A DNA stretch of 64,000 bases from Rutpela maculata (GCA_936432065.2 OW386287.2:188231729-188295728), one strand, 5' to 3'. Counted from the first letter of the stretch, positions 46,189 to 58,019 are shown. Notes: generated from the sequence alone by a model not told the origin. Numbers and translations: made by a program.

Positions 46189-48074
46189 AATAAGCCTTAT
46201 TTACCGCCGAATATTACTTTATGCAAGAGCCAAGAGACCGGCCGACAGACGGACTGAATGACTGAATTGAAATTCCTCATAATCTAAATCTGAAATGTGA
46301 AAATCCTAGGTAATCTGGAATAGTGTTTCTTTCACGATTATAATATTTCTCTTCGGTAAGGAATATAAAGAATTTGTAAAATTATTTGCAAAAATCTTCC
46401 CTGTCTATTTGATACCTTCTACTCATTAATTATCTTATCCCTTTCAGTGATCACTTTGTATATATTTTTTTCCCAAAATTGTATCATATTTTCATCCTTG
46501 TCAACCACATTAAAGATATTATTTTCCTATTTTATTTTTTTAAAGTATCCAACCTGTATATTTTTTTATTAAGTGTTGTCAGGTCTTTTTCTTGGCAATA
46601 CTGTGAAATACCTGTCAAATATTATTTTATCCATCAAATAGGTTTTTAAATGTGACGCCAACGCCAACACACAGAACACGACAGGCATACAGACAAGTAC
46701 TAACGGAATAGAAAACCCTAATTTTCGTATCTGCATAATCTGAAGCATGATGATACGAAGACATTTCAGGAAGTGGTTTTTTCACGATTATAAATAATTA
46801 GCTACAAATAATATTTTCCGAACACTAGTCAAAACTTTCCTCGTTGTATCATCTCCATATACAGGGTGTTTCAGCTAAAAGTCTCCGGGTCATTATCTCG
46901 TAAAATGATAAAGATACTTAAAATGTGTAAATCGAGGATAATTGACACAAAGAAAGGTCTTAAGAGGGATAAGGATCAGCTGATCGAACCTATCGAAGCC
47001 ACCAATACTCCCCGCGCGTCGCAGATTTCCCATAGTTACATTTACGTTATCACAGAAATACGTAATTAGAGTCCGTTGCTCTCAGAGTTCAGCCAGAGAA
47101 TGTGATGCAACTAACAGGGAATGTCGAGTATTAATCGTACCTTTATTCCGTCAAAATATAGCTGGCAACATTGCCTTCTGCAATGAGTGGTTATTTTATT
47201 ATCGTCAAATGTGAATATTTTGAATTGTTTTAGTTTATAATGATTTTTGGATTACCAATAAACTGATTATTTAATGAAAAATTTTATGTTAAAGTTTTTA
47301 TGTTATATTTTTCAGGCCAAGTGAAATGAACGATATTACGTTATGTTTCATCTTCGAGGACAATCAAAACATAACCTATAAGGTGGCAAGAATTTTGTTT
47401 TGAGTCATATTTGCAGTATTTTCCTACCTACATTTTTTAAAATTTGTAAGTGTTGTTAAAGACCTAATGCTGTGTTTAGTGTTTGCGACTCTCATTTGTT
47501 ATTTGGATCATTTTTAAAATAGTACATGAGAAATATTTTTTATAATTAAGGAAAGCATATAGTGATTCATTTAATAAAGTATTACCAGTGTAGCACTAAA
47601 TTAAATAATTCCGCAAAAGTAATGTACCCAGAAGAGGTAGATTACTTTAATCGTTGAATATTTTGTTTGTCTACTGGTTCTTTACGTGTATCAAAATATA
47701 GTTAAAGAGGATTATAAACTAATTTAAAATGTTTTTTAGTCGAGGACAAACGATGAACAGTACAAGAGATCTGTTGACAATGTGTTACGTTCGCCATTAG
47801 TCCTCGTCTCAAAAACATTTTAAAGTAGCTTTTCAACAACTGTCTTCGAAAATGACAAATAACGCACAATAACCGAAATGACTCGAAACTGTTTCTTTTC
47901 ACACGATGTGTGCAATAATCCAAAAAAAAATAACATGTTTTCACACCATTCTGTCGTTTACTTGTATTTTTTGATGTAGGCTAGCCTATTCAAATTCATA
48001 GCAACTGACTTGTTTAACTACTCCAGTTTTACATTAAAGAACATGGCACAATTTTAAGGTATTTTGGCCCTCAG
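46189..48074. other. Right half of an old repeat, then anonymous DNA
   Basis: From 46189 the sequence continues the dispersed repeat also seen at 57323-57430 (CAAGAGACCGGCCGACAGAC, GGACTGAATGACTGAATTGA). A lone mariner-type end ATACAGGGTGTTTCAGCTAA at 46859 has no partner nearby. An imperfect ~100-bp hairpin occurs at 47725-47824 (AAAATGTTTTTTAGTCGAGG with the mirror CCTCGTCTCAAAAACATTTT). No gene. Confidence 0.5.
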
Positions 48075-49492
48075 TAGAAAATTTTGAAATTTTAACTTAT
48101 AGTTTATATTAAAGGAAGTAATTTTATCATTGAAAGAAAGTCCTAAGTGTACAGGGTGTATCTGAAAAGTTAAATTAAAAATAGTGATTTTGAGATATCG
48201 CATATTTATTACTGGCGTCAGAAATAAAAACTAATAACTATTTCAATTATTTATTTTCATTATACAACGTGTAGTACAGTTTAAAACATGTATAGTTGCT
48301 AAACCATACAGTGTTCCAAAATTATTATCATCATAGGTTTTTAGTTTTCTTATAACAGAAAAATTAAATATATTTTAATTAATATTTAATTAGTGGTATT
48401 TAGTTGTATTTGGGTCCTATGTATTTATGTGGTGAATTTTATGTTATTTTATGTTTAGACAAAAATCATACAGTGTTCCAAAAATATAATGATTACCTAA
48501 TAAGCACGTTTAGAAAAATATATTTTTATCCGAGGAACATTCTGGTGATGAAAAACAATGCAAAATAGTCCAAAAAAGTAATTGTTATTAAGTATTTATT
48601 AATGGCCGTTTTTGGCTGAAAAAAAAACAATCTTGTCATTAACGGTGGCGGTCCCAAGCGCAAAAATGCGTAAAAACAAGGCATTATAGTTCGATAATAT
48701 CTCTCTTATCCCTGATCCGATTTAAAGACTGTTTCAACAGTTTTATAGAAAAAACTTCATAGAATGGTACCTGCCTAGCCTATTAAAAAATCCAACAAAA
48801 AATAAAAAATGAACGATAATTTTTATTTTTTGTAAAGTTTTTAATAGGCAGGTACCATTCTATGAAGTTTTTTCTATAAAACATTCGAAACAGTTTTATA
48901 GAAAAGAAGTTTCCTCGATCAGGTATAAGGGAGAAATTATCGAGCTATGATGCCTTGTTTTTACGCATTTTTGCGCTTGGGACCGCCATCGTTAATGACA
49001 ATGATGAGAATTTTATTGCAACTTTCAAGATTGTTTTTTTTTTATTTTTCAGCCAAACGGCCATTAGTAAATACTTGCAAACAATAATAATTACTTTTTT
49101 GGACTATTTCTTGTATAATTTTTGTCTAAACATAACATAAAACACACCACCACATAAATAGATAGGACTCAAATCCAACTAAATACCACTAATTAAATAG
49201 TAATTAAAATATATTTCCTTTTTATCTGTTATAAGAATACTAAAAACCTGATGATAATAATTTTGGAACACTCTGTATGGTATAGCAACTATACATGTCT
49301 TAATCTGTACTGCACGTTGTATAATGAAAAGAAATAATTGAAATGACACCATCAGTAATAAATATGCGATATCTTAAAATCACTATTTTTTACTTAATTT
49401 TTCAGATACACCCTGTACACTTAGGACTTTCTTTCAATAATAAAATTACTTCTTATAATATAAACTATAATCTGTTAAAATTTCAAAATTTT
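48075..49492. mobile_element. 1.4-kb near-symmetric palindrome
   Basis: The two halves mirror around about 48805 (CCTATTAAAAA...TTTTTAATAGG; GGTACCATTCTATGAAGTTT on both sides). Mariner-type ends are embedded symmetrically: ACAGGGTGTATCTGAAAAGT near 48152 with its mirror near 49400-49420, and ACAGTGTTCCAAAATTATTA near 48310 with its mirror near 49260. Nested MITEs or a duplicated-inverted MITE are likely. No gene. Confidence 0.85.
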
Positions 49493-49541
49493 TGTTTTTC
49501 TTGCAGTCATAGAAAAAATATTGTGAACAACACATTTGAAA

Positions 49542-49614
49542 ACATCTTTTCACACTCATTGGACTTGTGGAACTTGCCTTCGGCTCTTTCCACCAAACTG
49601 TCACTCGTGTGAAA
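49542..49614. repeat. Hairpin followed by AACTTGTT motif
   Basis: ATCTTTTCACACTC pairs with ACTCGTGTGAAAAGATT around a loop containing TTCCAC-like and CTTCGGCTC words; GAACTTGTTTAAAATACTGT follows (from about 49627). It resembles the terminal module of the recombinase elements at 18.3 and 45.0 kb. Confidence 0.65.
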
Positions 49615-51807
49615 AGATTGGTTTTCGGAACTTGTTTAAAATACTGTTATAGTACTTTATTAAGTATATCTTACATCTTTCTTGACAAACCTTGTCAATT
49701 TTATTGAAAAATTCTTCTTGCCCGACCATGTAAAGCAAAATTTTGTTCACGAAACCAGTAGCAAAATAAACAATTTTTTGTGAGTAGTCTTTTGGTTTTC
49801 TTTCATAATGATTTTTTTTCTGAAATAAAATAAGTAGGTAACCATCAACAAAATGATATTTCTTTATTTTCTATGTACAAAATTTACATAATTTATTCAA
49901 TTATTCATCGATTTAAAGAATATTATAAAAACACAAGTTTGGGAATTAAACTCGCTAAAGAGAAGTTTTTAAGCAACCAGAATATAGATGAATAATGTTT
50001 TGTTGGCTTGAAACTTAAAGCTATATTTTAGTAAGGGCTTCCTGTAGAAACGGGGTTGCCAGTCATGAACTGAGCTCTTAAGCGCACCTCATTCAATATT
50101 TTTGAAGAAAACAAAGTTTCAAAGCAAAAACCTTATAAAATAAGTGAATAATAAACAAATACATAAACTTAAAAAAATAATAGAAGAAAAATAAATATGA
50201 TTTTCCTAAACTAAAATAAATAAAATGAAAATATTTCTACACGTCCATAAGTAAATAAAATAAATATTATTTTAAATGAAGACATTTCCAAAATAAATTA
50301 ATAAATAACTCAAGATAATAATTATTAACTATTTACTTAATTAATGGGATAATAAGAAAGTTTAGGTTCTCATATGCCTTCTATCGGGGTTTCTAATCGA
50401 GTAGCCTCTATATATGCATATTCAATATGAGTAAAATAGGTACACGTACCAAAATGACTGTTTTTGTTGAGGAAAAACTGATCATTTGTTTTCCTTGTTT
50501 TCATTTCGCTTCTTTTTCAAAGACTTATTAACAAAAGTAATGTATATATTTTACATTGACGACTATTTTGTTAAATGTTTTCATATAAATCCCTCATCCC
50601 CTTAATTGCATCTGCACCCATGCAATGGAAAAAAATAATAAAAGGTAGGTACGGCAATACAAAAATTCGCGCTCACTCCAAACTTCTCTTCATTTATTTT
50701 TTCTTAACTATACATGCGATGCAATATATGTTAAACTCTGTTACTTAGTATAATTTACCTCAAAATGGAAAGTTTTCGATTTTTTCTTATTGCGTACCTA
50801 TAACGTTTTTGTTCAAAATTTTAAATTTTGTTGCTTTTCTTCTATAACCCATATATTGTACAATATTTTGTTCAAAATCTACATACCTCTATAACTAAAA
50901 ATAAAAATTTAATTTGCAATTTTTTCTTAAAGGTAATATTAAATAACATGCTGGATTATAGCTAAAAAGTATTATCTATAGGCATTAAACCTGCCTTTCT
51001 TCCTTTAAAATTTAACAAACGCAAAGTCGAGTGTCCTATCACAAAAATTTATAACAAGTACACCACAATAAATATATAAATTAAAAATGTTTTTCCACAT
51101 TACACCAAGTTATAATACACTTGCTAGAAACATGAGTTTAAACTAAACAACCTCTTGAATAAACTGAAATATAACGGGCACTCAAAAAGTCAGAACTATA
51201 AAATAATTTAAAATTTTGACCGTCTATTCTGTTTTAAGGAATATTTCGCTCCATCTTTCTCAGCTAAGAGCTCCTGTCTTTGTCTTTCGAGCGCTTGCTT
51301 CCGAGATTTTAACAATTTACTTACATTTTTATTTATTAGGCTTATTAGGTCATCAACAATGTTGCCAAACTGTTTTAGTTAAGAAATCGGGCCGCAGATG
51401 CCGCTACATACCAGAGTAGAAATTCCAAAAGATCGGGGTATAGATTTGGGCTTTTAATATTGATTATTTTTAAATGCTGTATTTAGAAAAAGTTTTGGTA
51501 TTCGACCAAAGAATTTCGCTAACTCCGTATTTTTCTCGGTAAATCAAATTATGATTTTTTTTTTCTTTATTAACGGTTTTATAACAATTTCACTGAGTTT
51601 CCGGAATACAAAACATTATTATAGACAGATCCCCATTCATACTTTGTTAATTAATGCCTTCTAAGGAACGTAATTCTATACCCAGTATTTCGGCAATATG
51701 GCGGACCTCCTTAGCCCTCTTAAATAACTGCAGTTAGAATTGTTCCCTCGCAGTGCACAGAGATGGCGCTGCGGTGAGAAATTATTTTTCGATGGCTGGA
51801 ACCTTGA
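49615..51807. other. 2.2 kb AT-rich DNA, no gene seen
   Basis: Extended A/T-rich sequence without recognisable coding regions or repeats. Confidence 0.5.
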
Positions 51808-52344
51808 ATTCCACCTGAAATGTTATTGTTGATCCTTGTGTATTATGACCTTCTGATTACGAAAAAATTATTTGCGCCCAAAAATTCCGTGTGCGTCAAA
51901 AGTTATATGCACTTTTTGACGCGCTTTCACGGATTTCCAACTTATCTGCTTAATATATCTTGTACCAGTAATCGGATAAGAATTTTAAAAATACTGGCTT
52001 ATTTGGAATAAAATTCTTAAAAAATATACCCTGTCCGATATGTATTGGTTAATCCGCCATGTTGGAAAAAATAGAAAACACCAAAAATAGCCGAAAAAAT
52101 AAAAATTGAATATCTTTTCTATAAGGAGTAATTTCACCAAAGTTGGCAAAAATAAAACTCATTTTTGTACAGCCGTACGTGAAATGAGTATTTCACGTTC
52201 TCAAAACAGGCCGAGAAATTCAATTTCACGGCCGTTACCGTTAGTAACGGCCAAAAAACTAAAAGTCACTTTCATAATAATTGACGTTTAAGTCACTTCA
52301 AAATTGATATTTATAAAATATGACAAGCAAAAATTGTTATATTT

Positions 52345-52476
52345 TAACTCGCTGTAACATTTTTCGTATATCAGTTTTGATTTTTCTGGTATTACATCGG
52401 AAAGCGCCGAATTTATAATACTTTTTAACTCTGGGGGAGTACAAGAAATTGAAATCTCATTATCGCTCTCAGACAT
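52345..52476 (-). pseudogene. N-terminal fragment of tyrosine recombinase
   Basis: The minus strand reads MSESDNEISISCTPPELKSI, INSALSDVIPEKSKLIYEKC, YSEL. Compared with the intact protein (MSLNDSESEED, RTPPEITQAAASATASLLPE, KSKSQYERAYKLF), the TPPE, PEKSK and Y-E motifs align. Homology ends at codon 44, almost the same point as in the 17932-18060 fragment; the downstream frame is unrelated. Confidence 0.8.
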
Positions 52477-52634
52477 TTTTACGATTATTCGAGAATTGTC
52501 AGTATATATTCAAAATATACCGTTTCCATAGAAACGCTCTGACGTTAAGGTCACCGCGGTTATTTAGCATGAACGGTGGTGTTATTTTCATCATCTATAC
52601 TAACTATAATTTACGGTTGCACAAAGAATAGTGT

Positions 52635-52755
52635 TTATACCATGGCCGCGAAATTTTTTAGCGCCCTCGAGATTATCTTGCCTCGGCCGCAAGCGGCCTC
52701 GGCGATAATTTTTCTCTCGGTACGTAAAAAGGAATTTCGCGGTCTTGGTATAAAA
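52635..52755. repeat. ~120-bp hairpin within the recombinase-derived insertion
   Basis: TATACCATGGCCGCGAAATT pairs with AATTTCGCGGTCTTGGTATA; the inner stem is GATTATCTTGCCTCGGCCGC with GCGGCCTCGGCGATAAT. It lies ~160 bp upstream of the recombinase start on the minus strand. Confidence 0.85.
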
Positions 52756-53221
52756 ATAACTATTATAGTCAAATATAATGCACCAATCCCGGACACCGTA
52801 TGTCAAAAAGAACGGTCAAAGATGGCGGACGAAATAAAATTTTTAATTCTTCGTCATTATCAAGGAGGCATTGTACGTCACTTTTTTTTCTTTTCGATTG
52901 TACGTTATTTTATGTACTTTTAGGGGATAAAGTTCTTTTTTTTTTAATTTTCAAAAAGAGTGCGTTTTTTTATTTTCAAAAAAGTGCATTTTTACAATTT
53001 TCAAAAATGTATTTCCTTTGACCCTCCTTTTTTAACCAATTTTCATAGAAACAAAATGAAATAAGCTACAGAAAGTCTCGCATAATTTCAAAAATTTAAT
53101 ACAAAATGAAATTAATTTGAAAAGGAAATTTATTAAACATACGCACGGTAATAATAATAATATATGAACATATGATAAATAATCAGCAGTCAAGCAGTCA
53201 AGACTAGTGTAGTATTTTTTT

Positions 53222-54396
53222 TGATGAGTATGCCGATGAACAGAATAGCACTAAGAATAACGAGTGCATTCGTCGTTTAGAAAAAAAAAACGTAGGTATT
53301 TCAATCACAAGTGATATTATGAAATCATCAGTTAGTCAAAAAAAAATTCTAACTAATAGTAAAAATAAGGATAGCTTTATAAAATTATTGCGCAGAGTTC
53401 ATATACAGGGTGTAACGCAACTTACCAGAAAAAATTTAACCATACATGCATCTTTACATAAGAAGTCGACTTTTTAAAAAAAGAATTTAATAAAAGTCCA
53501 ACACAGAAAAAGATGCACATTGTTAAAGTTACAAATTGATGAAAATGGCAATTTATTGAACTCTACTTAATTGAAGGACTGTTGTAAAAATAAAAAAAAG
53601 TACCTACCTAAAAAAAATTAAAAAAAAAAAATTTTAATAAAAATTTTTTATTTTAAATAGTAGGTTATTTTAACATTTCCATTAATTTGTAATTTTAACA
53701 ATGTGTATCTTTTGCTGTGTTGGACTTTTATAAATTTTTTTTTAAGAAGTCGACTTTAAAGGTGCATGTATGGTTAAAATTTTTCGGGTAAGTTGCGTTA
53801 CACCTTGTATAATGACATAAACGTTAAAATATGCAGAGAAGACGCCGATACTACAATCGTTAAAACTGTTATTGATTTGAAAACCGAAGACAAGCAAGTT
53901 ATAATAGTTGGTGAAGACATTGACCTTTTATTTAAAATAATGACTCAACTAGCATGGAATATCATAAAAAAATCTATTTTAACAAACCCAAAATTAATAA
54001 AATAATTGACAAACATTATGATGAAAATATAATTGTCTGCAATTCCACCTACTGAAGAGGTAATAGAAAAACACTGTTTAAAGGTATATTTCCAAGTCCA
54101 AAAATGGTTTGGTTCTGAGGAAGATCCGTTACAATTCGAGCGGTTTAACACTGAGAATGGCTTAATGCCTGATGTTATGAGTGAAAGTAACGCTTTTCCT
54201 AAAAATTTACTAATATTTCTTGTAAATGTAAGAAAGGCTGTAAAAATAATCGGTATAGCTGTAGAAAACTGAATATATAATATTCTATTCTATGTGTCTA
54301 TTGTAAAGGAAATAATTGTGCCAATGCTTCTTCTACCTTTGATGAATCGGCTATCGGTGAGGAATGCGGTGAAATTATGGCATATTACGGCAATTA
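53222..54396 (+). pseudogene. Broken GCD/CxC-family protein gene with MITE insertion
   Basis: Blocks follow the family order. The first (53222-53403) is DEYADEQNSTKNNECIRRLE, SSVSQKKILTNSKNKDSFIK, LLRRVH. The MITE at 53404-53809 interrupts. Then come NDINVKICREDADTTIVKTV, IDLKTEDKQVIIVGEDIDLL (the DAD and VGED.DLL acidic strands of a nuclease-like fold), and a shifted frame with HKKIYFNKPK. A large internal deletion removes the LHSFTGCD region. The end is IPPTEEVIEKHCLKVYFQVQ, KWFGSEEDP and a cysteine-rich tail CKCKKGCKNNRYSCRK...CVYCKGNNCANAS in another frame (54220-54350). Tails of this CxC type close many family members. Multiple frameshifts and a deletion: not functional. Its role is unknown. 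Confidence 0.75.
53404..53809. mobile_element. Mariner-type MITE inside the pseudogene
   Basis: TACAGGGTGTAACGCAACTT at the left and, in reverse complement, TACAAGGTGTAACGCAACTT at the right; arms extend through AAATTTAACCATACATGCA and AAGAAGTCGACTTT. TA flanks both ends. ~406 bp, non-coding. Confidence 0.85.
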
Positions 54397-55080
54397 AATT
54401 AATATAGTATATTTCATTTTGTTTCGATGAAAACTGGGTGAAAAAAGGGAGTCAAAAAAAATACATTTTTGATAATTGGAAAAAAAATGCACTTTTTTAT
54501 AATAAAAAAAAACGCACCCTTTTTGAAAACTAAAAAAAAAAAATGAACTCTATCCCCTAAAAGTACATAAAATAACGTACATTCGAAAAAAAAAAAAGTG
54601 ACGTACAATGCCTCCTTGATAATTGACGAAGAATTAAAAATTTTATTTCGTCCGCCATCTTTCCGTTCCATTTGGCATGCGGTGCCCGGGATTAGTGCAT
54701 TATATTTGACCATAAATGAGTTTTATTTTTGCCAACTTTGGTGAAATTACTCCTTTTTATAGAAAAGATATTCAATTTCGATATTTTCGGCTATTTTTGG
54801 TGTTTTCTATTTTTTTCAAGATAGAGGATTGACCAATACATATCGGACAGGTCTATATTTTTTAAGAATTTTATTCCAAATACGCTAGTATCTTTAAAAT
54901 TCCTTTCCGATTACTAGTAAAAGATATATTAAGTAGATAAGTTGAAAATCCGAGAAAGCGCGTCAAAAAGTACATATAACTTTTGACGCATACGGAATTC
55001 TTGGGCGCAAATATTTTTCTCGTAATCAGGGAGTCCTAATACATAAGAATCAATAATCAAATTTCAGGTGGAATGTTGTC

Positions 55081-55894
55081 GCCGAAAAAAATTAAATTAA
55101 ATAAATTCAACTGTACTGATAATTCGTTTTCAACTGAATATGAGATATACACCCTCTGGCAATACCTGGCTCTGTCTGATTTACTCGGATCTCTTAGGTC
55201 AACTGCGGTCTCTACATGCGCAGGTTGATGTAGTAGGGGCCATCAGTAAATTATAGTTCAAGCGCTGAGATTCACTTATTTACTCAAGGTGTATATTAAT
55301 TAACTCACAATTTGGAAATTCACTGACTTTTCCAGGTTTTTCAAGACTTTTCATTCAAAATTCCCTGTTGCTTGTCAAAGAATAAACATATTTTATATTA
55401 TTAAGGTACTTGTAAACTGATAAGAGCGAATCTAGAGCTGGATTTAATAAGTTAAAACGCGAGAGGCACAGAGTAAAAAGATTTGACAACACTGGATTAT
55501 ACTGTCATTATACTAAAATCTGCTTGTCACTGCCTGTTAATTTTTGCAAAATATATTTTCAGTTTAGATTTAGTTATAAATAAATAATAACCTTAAATAA
55601 TAATACAAAGTATTTATGTCAGAACAACTAAAATATAAAAACAATTAAGACTTAAAAAAGGTATTAGAAATAATAAACCGGATTTTAACCTTTTAGCCGA
55701 ATGCTAAGATCATGTTTGGGAAGAAAATCGCATGATTAACGTAAAAGAACTTGGTAAAAATCTAAAATGTTCAGAATGCTCATTAATTATTTTTTTGGAA
55801 GACATAAAAAGTGAAAACATTGAGGTTTACTTTCAATTTGAAATGCTTTTTTGAAAAAATTGCTCATTCGTTTCGGTTGTACGTACAGGAAAAG
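55081..55894. other. Non-coding flank with dispersed-repeat words
   Basis: GATTTACTCGGATCTC and GGTCAACTGCGG (near 55180) also occur near 57480, marking a shared old repeat. No gene. Confidence 0.45.
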
Positions 55895-56460
55895 TGCATG
55901 AAGTAAACGAATAAGTTTATGAAAATATTTTCATTACTAACTGAGATACAACGAATTGAAATTTTGTGATTTGTTAAATTGTAAATCACAAAATTTCAAT
56001 TCGTTGTATCTCAGTTAGTAATGAAAATATTTTCATAAACTTCAAAACATATTGTTGTATTTTTATGAAAAGTAAAATGCATATGACAAAAAAAATAATT
56101 TTAAACAGGAGTCCCTAGACCTGGGGGAAAAGCAATTTTGTGATTTGTTAAATTGTAAATCACAAAATTTCAATTCGTTGTATCTCAGTTAGTAATGAAA
56201 ATATTTTCATAAACTTCAAAACATATTGTTGTATTTTTATGAAAAGTAAAATGCATATGACAAAAAAAATAATTTTAAACAGGAGTCTCTAGACCTGGGG
56301 GAAAAGCAATTTTGTGATTTGTTAAATTGTAAATCACAAAATTTCAATTCGTTGTATCTCAGTTAGTAATGAAAATATTTTCATAAACTTCAAAAAATAT
56401 TGTTGTATTTTTATGAAAAGCAAAATGCATATGACAAAAAAAATTTAAAACAGGGACCTG
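55895..56460. repeat. 174-bp tandem array, about three units, each with a hairpin
   Basis: TGATTTGTTAAATTGTAAAT recurs at 55967, 56141 and 56315, an exact 174-bp spacing. Each unit contains AAATTTTGTGAT...ATCACAAAATTT as a hairpin. The first unit is preceded by an inverted partial copy (GAAAATATTTTCATTACTAA, 55921), so the array starts with a palindrome. Units are nearly identical, implying recent amplification. Confidence 0.9.
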
Positions 56461-56610
56461 GGGGGGGGGGGCGAATTTTGAAAAAATTTTTCGCAAACTG
56501 CTTTTTCAAAATTTTTTAGGGGTCTTTAGAGAAGTGCTTCTCGAGATGTTATTTCCCATATTTCGTATGGGTCCCATGCGCCACAGACGAGAAAAAAATT
56601 ATTGAAATTT

Positions 56611-56979
56611 CTAGATCCGCCCTTGTGTGTTGGTCATGTATAAATAATAAATTACGTAGAGTATGAACAATAATGGCCCCAGTATGGATCCCTGGGGCAC
56701 ACCTGCCTTTACTGTCAATGTAGTCGACATAATTCCATTACATTCTGTTATTTGTTTTCTGTCCGTTAGATAAGATATAATTAAATTGCGACCTATTCTG
56801 ATTCCATAGTCAGTTAATTTTTTTGACAAAATTTGATGTGACACACAATCAAACGCTTTCGAGAGGTCACAAAACAGGGAGGACACTATTTCACCCCTCT
56901 CGAAAGCAGTGTGGATATGTGTCACCATTTTAATTAATGGTTTTATAGTCGAAGATTTTTTTCGAAAGCCGATTAACAT
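56611..56979 (-). pseudogene. Reverse transcriptase fragment of a non-LTR element
   Basis: The minus-strand frame reads GFRKKSSTIKPLIKMV, AFERGEIVSSLFCDLSKAFD, CVSHQILSKKLTDYGIR, ISYLTDRKQITE, KAGVPQGSILGPLLFILY. These are RT blocks 1-4, with the first catalytic Asp in FCDLSKAFD and the PQG block; the YADD block is cut off at the 3' side. ~120 residues without a stop. Wording fits jockey/CR1-like elements. Truncated at both ends and not functional. Confidence 0.85.
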
Positions 56980-57230
56980 TAAGTAATTTGTGTTTCTCCA
57001 GATAACTTGTTAATCTATCATTAAATGCTACCTCAATTGGTTTTGATGGGGACGGTATTATACTTCAGGACTTGAAATTGATTAAACTTCTTATTAATTT
57101 GTTTACTAGACGGACGAATTTTTCAGGGTTTTAACATAGTATTAATAAGAAACTATTTGATGATATGCTAGTTTTTGAAGATATTTATAAAAAATTGTGG
57201 TATTGAGAGCGAAAATTAACTTAGCCTAGC

Positions 57231-57430
57231 GTGCAACCGAGCTCTACTATATCAAGTAACATTTTTTCCTTAATTATTTTTTCTATATTTTTCGATCAAA
57301 ATATATCAGATTTTTCCATGGCAATAAGCTTTTTTCCTGCAGAATATTATTTTTCTCGGTCAAATATTTTTTTAGATATAGCCAAGAGACCGACTGTCGG
57401 ACGGACTGTATGACTGAATTGAAATACCTA
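57231..57430. repeat. Dispersed repeat: empty site of the 41411-46188 element
   Basis: TCGATCAAAATATATCAGAT, TTTTTCCATGGCAATAAGC, GCAGAATATTA and CAAGAGACCGACTGTCGGAC match the sequences flanking 41411-46188 when those are joined. This copy therefore shows the target before insertion, with junction at 57323-57324. Confidence 0.8.
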
Positions 57431-58019
57431 AATTTTCATAGTGTACCAAAAATAACATGTTCCATGATGAAAACTCTGACCGATTTACTCGGATCTCCTC
57501 GGTCAACTGCGGCCTCTATATGCGCAGTTTGATGTACGAACTATCCGCCGATTTGTTTTTTTTTTGTAAATCCCGTAGACCCATAGTTATACGCTAATTA
57601 CGCGATAACGAGAGGAGCTATCTTTATCCTTTCAGTTTGTTTCCCGCTCTAATGTGTTTTTTTTTTCTATTCAATACGTTAATGGTTACCCAAAGATGAA
57701 GTAAAGGTCAGTAGTGCCATTTTAAGTTCGCAAAAATTGTTAATGCCATGGAAAATTATGGTTTTTTAGGAAAGTTTATGAAGAGAATGCAGCCACCTAA
57801 GGATGCTTTAAAAAACCTCTTTCATTTGTGCTCTTTCGAACGCTTAATATCTCAATAATAAACGGTGTGTGAGACAAAAAAAACTCGAAAAAAAACATAG
57901 TAACTAATTTAAGAAGTCGGTATTACTCACCTATTTTATGATTCTGAAAGACAAATAAAACAAAGTTTACATACATAATAATTTTATCATTCTGTTCCAA
58001 ATGAGAGCCCTGATTTCTA

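Larger units (their letters stand above)
52165..52763 (-). mobile_element. ~600-bp insertion derived from a tyrosine-recombinase element
   Basis: The left arm of the surrounding inverted repeat breaks after ...AAAATAAAACTCATTT (52164) and resumes with TATAGTCAAATATAATG (52764). The right arm at 54700-54725 is uninterrupted (in mirror: AACTCATTTATGGTCAAAT), so it serves as the empty site. The insert contains the first 44 codons of a recombinase (minus strand), two small perfect hairpins near its left end (ACGTGAAAT...ATTTCACGT at 52177; GGCCGTTAC...GTAACGGCC at 52230) and a ~120-bp hairpin near its right end (52635-52755). No obvious terminal inverted repeats or clean target duplication are seen. 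Confidence 0.7.
51808..55080. mobile_element. Long-inverted-repeat element with GCD/CxC gene remnant
   Basis: The left arm begins ATTCCACCTGAAAT (51808) and continues through TTTGCGCCCA, GCGTCAAAAGTTATATG, TTTTTGACGCGCTTTC, CACCAAAGTTGGCAAAAATA and, after an interrupting 600-bp insertion, GTCAAATATAATGCACCAAT, AAGATGGCGGACGAAATAAA and TATGTACTTTTAGGGGATA. The right arm (54410-55080) is its reverse complement. The interior (about 53035-54410) is a pseudogene of the same family as the one inside 35905-37310. Arms of ~0.65 kb with an internal gene fit a DNA transposon. Confidence 0.8.

Noticed and set aside
46859..46890. Mariner-type end ATACAGGGTGTTTCAGC as the start of a MITE
   Set aside because: No inverted partner within the following kilobases; kept only as a lone end.
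1841..49492. Palindromes explained as sequencing or assembly fold-backs
   Set aside because: Arms carry private substitutions, indels and insertions, which artefactual mirror copies would not show.
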